Part shown: positions 9,050 through 16,456 of the stretch, one piece after another
How positions within the stretch are numbered: position 1 is the stretch's first letter
Layout of the letters: the number at the start of each line of letters is the position of its first letter
DNA from: JAJTFW01 sp964534995
GTDB taxonomy: Bacteria; Bacteroidota; Bacteroidia; AKYH767-A; OLB10
Reading direction: 5' to 3'
Assembly: GCA_964534995.1 (NCBI GenBank)
Contig: CAZHSC010000022.1
Location: forward strand, 1-46,601
Length of the DNA stretch: 46,601 nucleotides
Notes under the pieces: generated by a model
Seen by the model: the letters and a program-made list of their open reading frames with translations, nothing else
Databases searched by the model: none
Told to the model about the DNA's origin: nothing
Translations under genes and position numbers: made by a program

Positions 9050-9080
9050 TTGATTGGTATCGTTCAGGGGGTTACATTTG
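9050..9080 (+). promoter_or_regulatory. Promoter of the AraC-family gene
   Basis: TTG at 9050-9052 and TACATTTG at 9073-9080 are separated by 20 bp and lie 20 bp before the ATG at 9101, a good fit to the Bacteroidota -33/-7 promoter. Confidence 0.55.
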
Positions 9081-9100
9081 TTTAGGATTATTACCGGCAA

Positions 9101-10036
9101 ATGACAACGCAGGAAGTATTCAACAGGATCATTGAGTCATTGCAGGTAAAATATTACCGGTCAGCAATTCGTGAGGTCGTGAAACCGGTGGAATTGAATG
9201 GTTCCATTGAGCCCCGTAATATCATCGTACAGGTTAAGTCGGGAAATTTTTATGGTGAAAGGGATTTCAGAAAAATTGATAAGGGCTGTTTTTACTTTAT
9301 GCCGGTAGCTTCTCCCATTTATTTCAGACATGGTAAAAGCAACCGTTATCAGGCATTCGGAAAGGAGGGTTTTGCTTCTCCTGAATTAAGGGAACAATAT
9401 GTAAAATCGAGGTTTGTGCGCGATGGATATGATGATACAAAGGATATTTTTTGCATTGCCGGCTTTGATGTTCACGTATACGGGGCCATCCCTTTTTTTT
9501 CCATCCTGGAATTACCTTGTTTTGTGATGCCTTATGATGAGGAAATGAATTACCTGATGGAGGCACTCATCAGTGAAGAAGAAAATAAAAGACTGGGAAA
9601 GGAGAGGTTACAGCGAAACCTGTCGGAAGAAATGGTGGTTCATATTTGCCGGTATATTTCCAATAAGCCGGAGTATTCAAAGAATTTTGAAAAAATAAAT
9701 TATCTGCTCGATAAAAGACTGGTAAATATTATTCAGTATATACAATCGAACCTGGGTGGTGATTTGTCGAATCAGACCATTGCAAAACTGGCCTATGTTT
9801 CCAAAGATTATATTGGGCAGTTTTTTAAAACCATGACCAGTGCGAACCTTCAGGACTATATCGAAAATCAAAGGCTGGAAAGGGCGCATTACCTGCTTCG
9901 TACCACCAAGGATAATGTGCAGGAAATAGCGCATGATATCGGATTTAAAGACCCGGCGTATTTCAGTCGCCGTTTTAAGATGAAATATAAAAAGAACGCC
10001 AACCAGGTCCGAAAAGAAAGTTCGATTACAATCTGA
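9101..10036 (+). CDS. AraC-family transcriptional regulator
   Basis: A 311-aa DNA-binding regulator. The C-terminal 100 residues form the double helix-turn-helix of the AraC family: LSNQTIAKLAYVSKDYIGQFFK near 225-246 and VQEIAHDIGFKDPAYFSRRFK near 275-296. The last part, AYFSRRFKMKYKKNANQVRK, is the signature helix. The first 200 residues are a sensor/oligomerisation domain I cannot assign to a ligand class, containing YFRHGKSNRYQAFGKEGF and ICRYISNKPEY. It has its own promoter and is followed, in the same direction 136 bp on, by an S9 peptidase that also has a candidate -7 box. Whether it regulates that gene is unknown. Confidence 0.9.
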   Translation: MTTQEVFNRIIESLQVKYYRSAIREVVKPVELNGSIEPRNIIVQVKSGNFYGERDFRKIDKGCFYFMPVASPIYFRHGKSNRYQAFGKEGFASPELREQYVKSRFVRDGYDDTKDIFCIAGFDVHVYGAIPFFSILELPCFVMPYDEEMNYLMEALISEEENKRLGKERLQRNLSEEMVVHICRYISNKPEYSKNFEKINYLLDKRLVNIIQYIQSNLGGDLSNQTIAKLAYVSKDYIGQFFKTMTSANLQDYIENQRLERAHYLLRTTKDNVQEIAHDIGFKDPAYFSRRFKMKYKKNANQVRKESSITI

Positions 10037-10126
10037 TTTTTTCAGAAAGGGTTTTTTCCTTCTCCGGTTGGTTGGGGGCATTGATTGTTTTGTCGTTGAT
10101 ATCTGCCCATCCATCTAAAAGTGTTT

Positions 10127-10134
10127 TATATTTG
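10127..10134 (+). promoter_or_regulatory. Candidate -7 box of the S9 peptidase gene
   Basis: TATATTTG lies 38 bp before the ATG at 10173. The nearest TTG upstream is about 28 bp away, longer than the usual spacer. Confidence 0.35.
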
Positions 10135-10172
10135 ATATTTGTTCATTACTATCGCATTAAATCTGCTGATAC

Positions 10173-12125
10173 ATGAAAAAAATACTCTTTATCATTTTAG
10201 CTGTTTGTGTTGCTCACAATGCTTTCCCGCAAGTCGCTGCATCGCCGGTTTTGAAGTCTGGTGACAACCTGATCACTGACGGCCTGCCTCCGGTACCCCT
10301 TTCGCTGGTAAATGAACTGTCGCCTTATACCAATATTCGTGGTGCCGCATTCGTCGACTGGCATCCTGAAAGAAGGGAAATGCTGATGTCCACGCGATTT
10401 GGGAATACCAGCCAATTACATCTGATTAAGATGCCGATGGGGGCAAGAACACAACTCACCTTTTTTGAAGAACCGGTTGGTTATGCAACTTACCATCCCC
10501 GGGGCGGAGATTATTTTATTTTTTCAAAGGATGCCGGCGGCAATGAATTTTCGCAGCTCTACCGATTTGATTTGGCAGATGGGAAAATTTCCTTGCTGAC
10601 CGATGGAAAAAAATCACAAAACGGAGGGCTTTCCTGGAGTACGAAAGGTGACCTGATCATTTATGGCTCTACCAAAAGAAACGGCGCCGACCGTGACCTC
10701 TACCTGATGGACCCGCTTCATCCTTCCACTGAAAAGTTAGTTCTGGAAGTGAGCGGTGGAGGATGGGGTATAAATGACTGGGCGCCTGATGATAAAAGTA
10801 TCATCATAGGTGAAAGCATTTCGGTGAATGAAAGCAAATTGTGGAAAGTGGACCTGTCAAGCGGGTCGAAAAAACTGCTGTCGCCTGAACGTAAAGACCA
10901 GGTAGTTTTTGGAGGTGCTGTTTATATGCCCGATGGAAAAAACATTTATCTCACCACCGATATGGATTATGAGTTCAGGTACCTCGCCAAAATGGATGTA
11001 AACACAGGTGCAATAAAACCCATCACAAAATCAATTCCCTGGGAGTTGTCTGCCTACGATTTGTCACCGGACGGGAAAAACCTGATTTTTAGCATTAACG
11101 AAGCGGGATTTTCAAAAGTTTACCTGCTGAATACGACAACGGATACCTTTGAAGAGGTCAAAGGTTTGCCGGCGGGAATCATAGGAGGAATTTCATGGCA
11201 TAACAACAGTTCGGATGTAGCTTTTACCTATTCCGGAGCAAAATCATCAGGAGATATTTACACATGGAATGTCAAAACCCGTAGTACAGAACGTTGGACG
11301 GAAAGCGAACTGGGCGGCCTGGTTTCATCACAACTCGCCGAAGCCAAACTCATCAAGTGGAAGAGTTTTGACGGACAAGAGATTTCGGGTTTCTATTATA
11401 AGGCGGCAGATAAATTTACAGGAAAACGGCCGGTGATCATTGTGATTCATGGGGGACCCGAAAGTCAGTCCTTGCCCGGGTTTCAGGGACGAAATAACTA
11501 TTTTATGAATGAATTGGGTGTGGCCCTGATTTATCCGAATGTAAGGGGAAGCACGGGCTATGGCAAGTCATTTGTCAAAATGGACAATGGTCTTCTCAGG
11601 GAAAACTCAGTAAAGGATATTGGTGCCTTGCTGGACTGGATAGCGCAACAACCGGAGTTGGACGCAGGCAGCGTGATGACGATGGGGGGGAGCTACGGAG
11701 GGTATATGGCTTTGGCCTGCGCGGTACATTACAGTAAGCGGTTAAAGTGTTCAAACGATATCGTGGGTATTTCCAGTTTTACAACATTTTTAAAAAATAC
11801 GGAAAGCTACCGGCGTGACCTCCGGCGTGTAGAGTATGGAGATGAACAACAACCCGCGATGTATGCTTTCCTGGAGAAAATATCACCCCTTAATAACGTA
11901 GATAAAATTAAAATTCCCATGTTTATCGTTCAGGGGGGAAATGACCCGCGGGTTCCCCGTACGGAGGCGACCCAGATGGCGGAAGCTCTCAAAAAAAGCA
12001 ATATTCCAGTATGGTACCTTGAAGCTAAAGACGAAGGGCATGGTTTCCGCAAAAAAAATAACAGCGACTATCAGTTTTATACCACCATTCTGTTCATCAG
12101 GAAATACCTCCTGGGGGATCAGTGA
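10173..12125 (+). CDS. Secreted S9-family (prolyl oligopeptidase/acylaminoacyl-type) peptidase
   Basis: The 650-aa protein starts with a signal peptide (MKKILFIILAVCVAHNAFPQ). Residues about 50-390 form TolB/WD40-like propeller blades (for example DWHPERREML, WAPDDKSIIIGES, LSPDGKNLIFS). The C-terminal third is an alpha/beta hydrolase of the S9 family. Its catalytic serine is in GGSYGGY (Ser near 507), the aspartate in DPRVP (near 591) and the histidine in EGHGF (near 624), so the triad is intact. Such enzymes cleave short peptides, probably in the periplasm. It is transcribed alone and converges on the GGGP-synthase-family gene, 39 bp away, without a visible terminator. Confidence 0.93.
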   Translation: MKKILFIILAVCVAHNAFPQVAASPVLKSGDNLITDGLPPVPLSLVNELSPYTNIRGAAFVDWHPERREMLMSTRFGNTSQLHLIKMPMGARTQLTFFEEPVGYATYHPRGGDYFIFSKDAGGNEFSQLYRFDLADGKISLLTDGKKSQNGGLSWSTKGDLIIYGSTKRNGADRDLYLMDPLHPSTEKLVLEVSGGGWGINDWAPDDKSIIIGESISVNESKLWKVDLSSGSKKLLSPERKDQVVFGGAVYMPDGKNIYLTTDMDYEFRYLAKMDVNTGAIKPITKSIPWELSAYDLSPDGKNLIFSINEAGFSKVYLLNTTTDTFEEVKGLPAGIIGGISWHNNSSDVAFTYSGAKSSGDIYTWNVKTRSTERWTESELGGLVSSQLAEAKLIKWKSFDGQEISGFYYKAADKFTGKRPVIIVIHGGPESQSLPGFQGRNNYFMNELGVALIYPNVRGSTGYGKSFVKMDNGLLRENSVKDIGALLDWIAQQPELDAGSVMTMGGSYGGYMALACAVHYSKRLKCSNDIVGISSFTTFLKNTESYRRDLRRVEYGDEQQPAMYAFLEKISPLNNVDKIKIPMFIVQGGNDPRVPRTEATQMAEALKKSNIPVWYLEAKDEGHGFRKKNNSDYQFYTTILFIRKYLLGDQ

Positions 12126-12164
12126 TATGGGCCGTATTTAATCTGCGGCGTTAAGTGTAAAAAG

Positions 12165-12902
12165 TCAGATGAAGCGGTTTCGGGTAGCGGCAATCTCATG
12201 GATGACATCGGGATGGCTTTCAAAATGATTGCCTATCACTACGATATCCGCTCCGGCTTTATAGATTTGATCGGCCTTTTCCGCACTGCGGATACCACCC
12301 CCAACAATAAGGGGAATATTTACTTCCCTCCGTATGGCCTCAATAATTTCATGGCTTACCGGGTTCTTGGCACCTGAACCTGCTTCAGCAAATATCAGTT
12401 TCATGCCCAGTTGCTCTCCTGCAAGGGCGGTGCTGGCCGCAATTTCAGGCCTGTTGACCGGGATCGGAGCGGTACCGCTCACATATTGAACTGTGGTAAT
12501 ATTTCCACCGTCAATTAACAGGTAAGCGGTTGGCATAATTTCAATTTCAGCGGCTTTAAGTTTTTTGGCCGCTAATACATGCTGCCCGATCAGCAAATCC
12601 GGATTCCTGCCTGAAATAAGACTCAGCAGTAAAATCGCATCTGCATGCTCGTCCACCTGCTGGTGATTGCCGGGAAAAATAACGACGGGTATATCACTGC
12701 GTTTTTTGATCGCCTGTATGGTATAAGATAAGTCGCCACTGGTTATCAAACTCCCGCCAACAAAGAAAAAGTCAACACTGGCAGCATCCGCGTTCTTGCA
12801 AATTCTGTTCAGGTGCTGCTCATTTACCTTGTCAGGATCAATCAAAACCGCCATCATGCGACGACCATGGTGCTTTGCCTCCTGTATTTGTTGGTAAATC
12901 AT
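12165..12902 (-). CDS. Geranylgeranylglyceryl/heptaprenylglyceryl phosphate synthase family protein
   Basis: A 245-aa TIM-barrel enzyme. AVLIDPDK at about residues 19-26, FFVGGSLI at about 48-55, the phosphate-binding AEAGSGAKNPV near 170 and PLIVGGGIRSAEKA near 195-208 match the PcrB/GGGPS family. These enzymes attach a polyprenyl chain to glycerol-1-phosphate, an ether-lipid step typical of archaea; bacterial versions, including Bacteroidota ones, are known with physiological roles still unclear. The start overlaps the stop of the phosphopantetheinyl transferase gene by 4 bp (ATGA, 12899-12902), so the two are coupled. Chain length cannot be told from sequence by eye. Confidence 0.9.
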   Translation of the reverse strand: MIYQQIQEAKHHGRRMMAVLIDPDKVNEQHLNRICKNADAASVDFFFVGGSLITSGDLSYTIQAIKKRSDIPVVIFPGNHQQVDEHADAILLLSLISGRNPDLLIGQHVLAAKKLKAAEIEIMPTAYLLIDGGNITTVQYVSGTAPIPVNRPEIAASTALAGEQLGMKLIFAEAGSGAKNPVSHEIIEAIRREVNIPLIVGGGIRSAEKADQIYKAGADIVVIGNHFESHPDVIHEIAATRNRFI

Positions 12903-13564
12903 AAGTTTTTTACAGCTTCCCTTTCGCTTGCAATAGTATGAACTAGCAGCACATCCTCCAAATATATATATTGGTATTCAAAGCAGGAACCGGTACCTGG
13001 ACTCTTATACCATGCATAACCTTTACCACCTTTTTCATCCGCCTCATGCGGCTTGTTCACAAAAAGCTGGTCTTTGAAAATAATACCTCCCCCTCCGATA
13101 TTTTTAAACAAAGCCTCCTTCACACTCCAGATTAAACCGGTATCCAGAAGCGGTGTGTCGTGGTTGATCCAGCTCCTTTCATGATCGTTTACAAATTTAC
13201 CGGCGAGGTGGAGGATCCTTTCTCTGATTTCCTCCAGGTCGAGACCGCAAGGGAGCAAGGGGTGATACATAAGTCCGACATAATTTCTCGAGTGTGATAT
13301 GGAAACGTGGCCGGGATAGTCCACCGGCGAAGGTTTTCCCCTTTCATCGTATTGAATATCAATGCTTTTTCCTTCTCCCAAGCCTTGTAATAAAATGCAG
13401 GTCACCATCTTTTGAAGTCTTCTGATCGGGTGATGAAAAGTCCTCTGGATTTCCTGAAAATTTTCATCAGAAATAAACTTTTGCAGGGCTTCTGTCGTTT
13501 CAGTGAGGTGCCAAACCCACACGTATGTACCGGAAGGCAATAGTTTATTGAAAACAAGAGGCAT
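12899..13564 (-). CDS. 4'-phosphopantetheinyl transferase superfamily protein
   Basis: The enzyme transfers phosphopantetheine from CoA to a carrier protein serine. The 221-aa length is that of the Sfp type, not the short AcpS type. The metal-binding GLDLEEI and the WSVKEALFK motif (matching WxxKEAxxK) carry the key Asp, Glu and Lys residues, and VSISHSRNYVG provides the upstream SISHS element. It is the first gene of a two-gene minus-strand operon with the GGGPS-family enzyme and is divergent from ahcY across 76 bp. A minus-strand sequence near 13588-13595 resembles TAnnTTTG with one mismatch. No polyketide or fatty-acid cluster is in view, so the target carrier is unknown. Confidence 0.88.
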   Translation of the reverse strand: MPLVFNKLLPSGTYVWVWHLTETTEALQKFISDENFQEIQRTFHHPIRRLQKMVTCILLQGLGEGKSIDIQYDERGKPSPVDYPGHVSISHSRNYVGLMYHPLLPCGLDLEEIRERILHLAGKFVNDHERSWINHDTPLLDTGLIWSVKEALFKNIGGGGIIFKDQLFVNKPHEADEKGGKGYAWYKSPGTGSCFEYQYIYLEDVLLVHTIASEREAVKNL

Positions 13565-13594
13565 AAATTAACTCAATATTGAAACCGCAAGGTA

Positions 13595-13624
13595 TTGTTT
13601 CCTGATGAGAGAACCGTACCTTTG
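13595..13624 (+). promoter_or_regulatory. Promoter of ahcY
   Basis: TTG at 13595-13597 and TACCTTTG at 13617-13624 have a 19-bp spacer and precede the ATG at 13641 by 16 bp, a strong match to the Bacteroidota -33/-7 consensus with a very short leader. Confidence 0.6.
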
Positions 13625-13640
13625 CACAAAATTTTAAAAA

Positions 13641-14960
13641 ATGATGAAAACACAAACAGCGCAGTATGTTAAGTTCAAGGTTAAAGATATGTCTTTGGCC
13701 GAATGGGGACGTAAAGAAATCAGGCTTGCAGAAGCTGAAATGCCGGGATTGATGGCACTTCGTGATGAATATGGCAAACAAAAACCATTGAAAGGAGCCC
13801 GTATCGCAGGATGTCTTCACATGACTATTCAAACGGCTGTACTTATTGAAACCCTTGTTGAACTTGGAGCTGAGGTGACCTGGTCATCCTGTAATATTTT
13901 TTCTACGCAAGACCATGCTGCTGCTGCCATTGCCGCCGCAGGGATATCCGTTTATGCCTGGAAAGGAATGAATGCGGAAGAGTTTGACTGGTGCATTGAG
14001 CAAACCCTTTATTTCGGAGAGGAGCGCAAGCCTTTAAATATGATTCTTGACGATGGAGGGGATCTCACCAATATGGTATTGGACAAGTATCCTGAGCTTA
14101 TCTCCGGCATTAAGGGCCTTTCAGAAGAAACAACTACCGGTGTGCATCGCCTGCATGAGCGTATGAAAAACGGTACATTACCCATGCCTGCCATCAATAT
14201 CAATGACTCGGTGACCAAATCAAAATTTGATAATAAATACGGCTGCCGTGAATCACTGGTTGACGCTTTACGTCGTGCTACTGACCTGATGCTTGCCGGT
14301 AAAGTAGCCGTTGTTGCTGGTTTTGGTGATGTAGGAAAAGGTTCTGCTGAATCCTTGAAGGATGCCAAAGTGCGGACCATTGTTACTGAAATAGATCCTA
14401 TCTGCGCGCTTCAGGCAGCGATGGAAGGCTATGAAGTAAAAAAGATGTTGAACGCGGTGAAAGAGGCTGATATCATTGTTACCGCCACCGGTAATTACAA
14501 TATTATCACCGAAGCACACTTCCGTGCCATGAAACACAATGCTGTGGTTTGTAATATCGGACACTTCGATAATGAAATTGATATGGCCTGGTTAAATACC
14601 AATTACGGACATACCAAGGAGACCATCAAACCGCAGGTGGATAAGTATACCATCGACGGAAAGGATATCATCATCCTGGCCGAAGGCCGCCTGGTTAACC
14701 TTGGTTGCGCCATGGGCCATCCGAGTTTTGTAATGTCTAACTCCTTTACCAATCAAACCCTCGCCCAGTTGGAGTTATGGACGAATGCTTCAGCATATGA
14801 AAATAAAGTGTATACCCTTCCCAAACACCTCGATGAAAAGGTAGCCCGTTTGCATCTTGCTAAAATTGGTGTTGAGATTGACACGCTTTCGCCTACACAG
14901 GCCGATTATATCGGTGTGAAGGTGGAAGGGCCTTATAAATTGGATACCTACCGGTATTAA
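13641..14960 (+). CDS. ahcY: Adenosylhomocysteinase (S-adenosylhomocysteine hydrolase)
   Basis: AhcY splits S-adenosylhomocysteine into adenosine and homocysteine, relieving product inhibition of methyltransferases. The 439-aa protein shows the family's GCLHMTIQTAVLIETL near residues 55-70, the substrate segment EETTTGVHRLHERMK near 160, and the NAD-binding GFGDVGKG around 227-234. NLGCAMGHPSFVMSNSF lies near 355-370, and the C-terminus LDTYRY matches the KPDHYRY-type end. Length fits bacterial AhcY. It is monocistronic, with its own promoter and a strong terminator. Homocysteine made here could feed the CBS-type enzyme encoded at 6191-7558. Confidence 0.97.
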   Translation: MMKTQTAQYVKFKVKDMSLAEWGRKEIRLAEAEMPGLMALRDEYGKQKPLKGARIAGCLHMTIQTAVLIETLVELGAEVTWSSCNIFSTQDHAAAAIAAAGISVYAWKGMNAEEFDWCIEQTLYFGEERKPLNMILDDGGDLTNMVLDKYPELISGIKGLSEETTTGVHRLHERMKNGTLPMPAININDSVTKSKFDNKYGCRESLVDALRRATDLMLAGKVAVVAGFGDVGKGSAESLKDAKVRTIVTEIDPICALQAAMEGYEVKKMLNAVKEADIIVTATGNYNIITEAHFRAMKHNAVVCNIGHFDNEIDMAWLNTNYGHTKETIKPQVDKYTIDGKDIIILAEGRLVNLGCAMGHPSFVMSNSFTNQTLAQLELWTNASAYENKVYTLPKHLDEKVARLHLAKIGVEIDTLSPTQADYIGVKVEGPYKLDTYRY

Positions 14961-14980
14961 TCCTGTTAAAACTTAGAGCG

Positions 14981-15008
14981 AGGCTGCCTTTTCAGGCAGC
15001 CTTTTTTT
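14981..15008 (+). terminator. Rho-independent terminator of ahcY
   Basis: A perfect 9-bp stem (AGGCTGCCT, 14981-14989; AGGCAGCCT, 14994-15002) with a TTTC loop is followed by a T tract to 15008. Confidence 0.9.
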
Positions 15009-15061
15009 ATTCGATTCCCGGATATCCTCGACAATTAATTTCTTAAGTAGTTAAAAACAAA

Positions 15062-15502
15062 TTAATTGTATATATGCAAAATATTATTGCCCAGCAATTC
15101 TGTACGGTATTGTAAAAGCGGCTGTGTAGCAGGTCCGTTGATGACCGATCCATCCAAAAGGCTAAACTTACTGCCACAAACGGAATCAATGGAGAAAATA
15201 TCATTGGGAATACCTTCCACAATGGCTGCAGGTACCGAGGGATCAAAAGTACAGGTGCGTTCATAAGCCGAGAAATCAGTAGGAGATGTCCTGATGACGA
15301 TAATGCCTTTGTTACCGGCATAATTATAATAAACCCAGTTGTTTATCGCGTTCAGGTTGAAATATTCCGGAAGGTTCAGGTTGAGGTATTCATCCACAGC
15401 GACGCTGGGGACCCGGTCGTTATTCTTTTTACAGGCCATTGAGCACCACAAAAAAACGAAGGCCATGGCCCTTAAAATGGGCAGTTTAGCGTAATAATTC
15501 AT
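15062..15502 (-). CDS. Rieske-like lipoprotein lacking the [2Fe-2S] histidines
   Basis: From the ATG at 15502 this is a 146-aa protein with a signal segment ending in the lipobox-like CSMAC, so probably lipidated. The body resembles the Rieske fold: GIIVIRTSPTDFSAYERTC corresponds to the strand leading to the first ligand loop, and VCGSKFSLLDGSVINGPATQPL matches the second loop and the SRFSL-DGS-VxxGPAxxPL stretch of true Rieske proteins. The first loop reads CTF where CxH is expected and the second CGSK where CxxH is expected. Both histidines are therefore missing and a normal cluster is not expected. A TTG codon at 15538 extends the frame but would precede the signal peptide. Function unknown; fold call is by motif. 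Confidence 0.72.
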   Translation of the reverse strand: MNYYAKLPILRAMAFVFLWCSMACKKNNDRVPSVAVDEYLNLNLPEYFNLNAINNWVYYNYAGNKGIIVIRTSPTDFSAYERTCTFDPSVPAAIVEGIPNDIFSIDSVCGSKFSLLDGSVINGPATQPLLQYRTELLGNNILHIYN

Positions 15503-15521
15503 ATTTCTTTTTGGCAAGCTC

Positions 15522-15553
15522 TTGTATATTTGACTCAATTTTATATATATTTG
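15522..15553 (+). promoter_or_regulatory. Promoter of the small secreted-protein gene
   Basis: TTG at 15522-15524 and TATATTTG at 15546-15553 are 21 bp apart and 23 bp before the ATG at 15577. A second TATATTTG lies at 15525-15532. Confidence 0.5.
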
Positions 15554-15576
15554 ATCATTAAATAGAAACCCAAGAC

Positions 15577-15984
15577 ATGAAAAAGCACTTCTTAACCCTT
15601 CTCTTTGCCTTTCTGATGATTATTCCTTTCACTATGTCTGCTCAAACAGATGACCTTGTTAAAGGTAAGCGTGGCGGATATATTGTGGGGGGTGAACAGC
15701 AGGTTTATTTTGAAATTGTTGATGATGGAAGCAAAATTAGGTTTTATCCTTGTGACAAAGCCGGTGAAGCCCTCAAAGTTACTCCTGAGATGGCTGACAT
15801 TACCATTGTTTATGTTGAAAGTTCAAAACAGCATTTCGAAAAGGATGTTGAAATCAACGACGGTGCATTTACAGTCACACCATCCCGGGAATATCCTGTT
15901 TATATCTATGGAATTAACTACACCTATAACGATCAGCAGAACGCTGTGAAGTTCCGTGCGCCCGGTGCTCCGAGGCCGCGTTGA
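15577..15984 (+). CDS. Small secreted protein of unknown function
   Basis: A 135-aa protein with a clear signal peptide (MKKHFLTLLFAFLMIIPFTMSAQ), leaving about 112 mature residues rich in beta-forming and charged residues. I do not recognise the family. The mature part contains GGEQQVYFEIVDDGSKIRFYPCDKAG and ends in a basic proline-rich tail, GAPRPR. One cysteine is present in the mature part. It is preceded by a good promoter and followed by a rho-independent terminator, so it is transcribed singly. The neighbour on the other strand is the Rieske-like lipoprotein. Periplasmic or surface location is inferred from the signal peptide alone. Confidence 0.8.
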   Translation: MKKHFLTLLFAFLMIIPFTMSAQTDDLVKGKRGGYIVGGEQQVYFEIVDDGSKIRFYPCDKAGEALKVTPEMADITIVYVESSKQHFEKDVEINDGAFTVTPSREYPVYIYGINYTYNDQQNAVKFRAPGAPRPR

Positions 15985-16004
15985 GGTTTTCTTCAAAATT
16001 CTTT

Positions 16005-16034
16005 AAAAACCCTGTTAGAAAGACAGGGTTTTTT
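16005..16034 (+). terminator. Rho-independent terminator after the small secreted protein
   Basis: An 11-bp perfect stem (AAAAACCCTGT, 16005-16015; ACAGGGTTTTT, 16023-16033) with a 7-nt loop ends in a T run. It lies between two small genes and shows that the open frame upstream of 16080 is not part of the next gene. Confidence 0.85.
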
Positions 16035-16059
16035 ATTTACCGGAAGTATGGTTTCTGTG

Positions 16060-16067
16060 TATGTTTG
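16060..16067 (+). promoter_or_regulatory. -7 box of the small basic secreted protein gene
   Basis: TATGTTTG lies 12 bp before the ATG at 16080 and just after the preceding terminator. No convincing -33 TTG is seen. Confidence 0.45.
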
Positions 16068-16079
16068 CGTTATCTGTTC

Positions 16080-16382
16080 ATGAAAAAGTATTTGCACATC
16101 TTTCTGCTGGCTTTTCTTCTTCCTGCCTCGTTTACAATGGCGCAGTCAGATGGGAGTGCACGTAAAAAACAGAAGCAGGCCGAAAAAGCGAAGCAGGAAC
16201 AAATAAAAAAGCAGATGAAGGCCGAAGAGATCGGCAGGAAGAGGCATATGAAATTACAATCCAAGGAAGTAAAGAAGCGATGGAAGAAGAACAAACGTCG
16301 ATACAAACATGTCGATTCATTTGACCGTCGTCCGGATTTCTGGCAACGATTATTTCCGCGTAAAAGACCTGAAAATCGCTAA
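16080..16382 (+). CDS. Small, highly basic secreted protein of unknown function
   Basis: From the ATG at 16080 the protein is 100 aa. A signal peptide (MKKYLHIFLLAFLLPASFTMAQ) is followed by a Lys/Arg/Gln-rich, probably helical segment (SARKKQKQAEKAKQEQIKKQ) and a conserved-looking C-terminal part, SKEVKKRWKKNKRRYKHVD. The mature protein is extremely basic. The frame stays open to 15981, but that stretch includes a terminator and a promoter -7 box, so the upstream start is rejected. Small exported proteins of this kind are common in Bacteroidota without assigned function. A charge-based interaction with LPS or nucleic acid is only a guess. Confidence 0.75.
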   Translation: MKKYLHIFLLAFLLPASFTMAQSDGSARKKQKQAEKAKQEQIKKQMKAEEIGRKRHMKLQSKEVKKRWKKNKRRYKHVDSFDRRPDFWQRLFPRKRPENR

Positions 16383-16456
16383 GTCATTACTTTTTTATCA
16401 AAACCGCAATGATGATTTTCTCAGCGTTTCCATTTTCCGTAAAAGACCGCCATGCT

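Noticed and set aside
15981..16079. N-terminal extension of the small basic protein gene
   Set aside because: It covers a rho-independent terminator and a -7 box, while a clear signal peptide begins at 16080.
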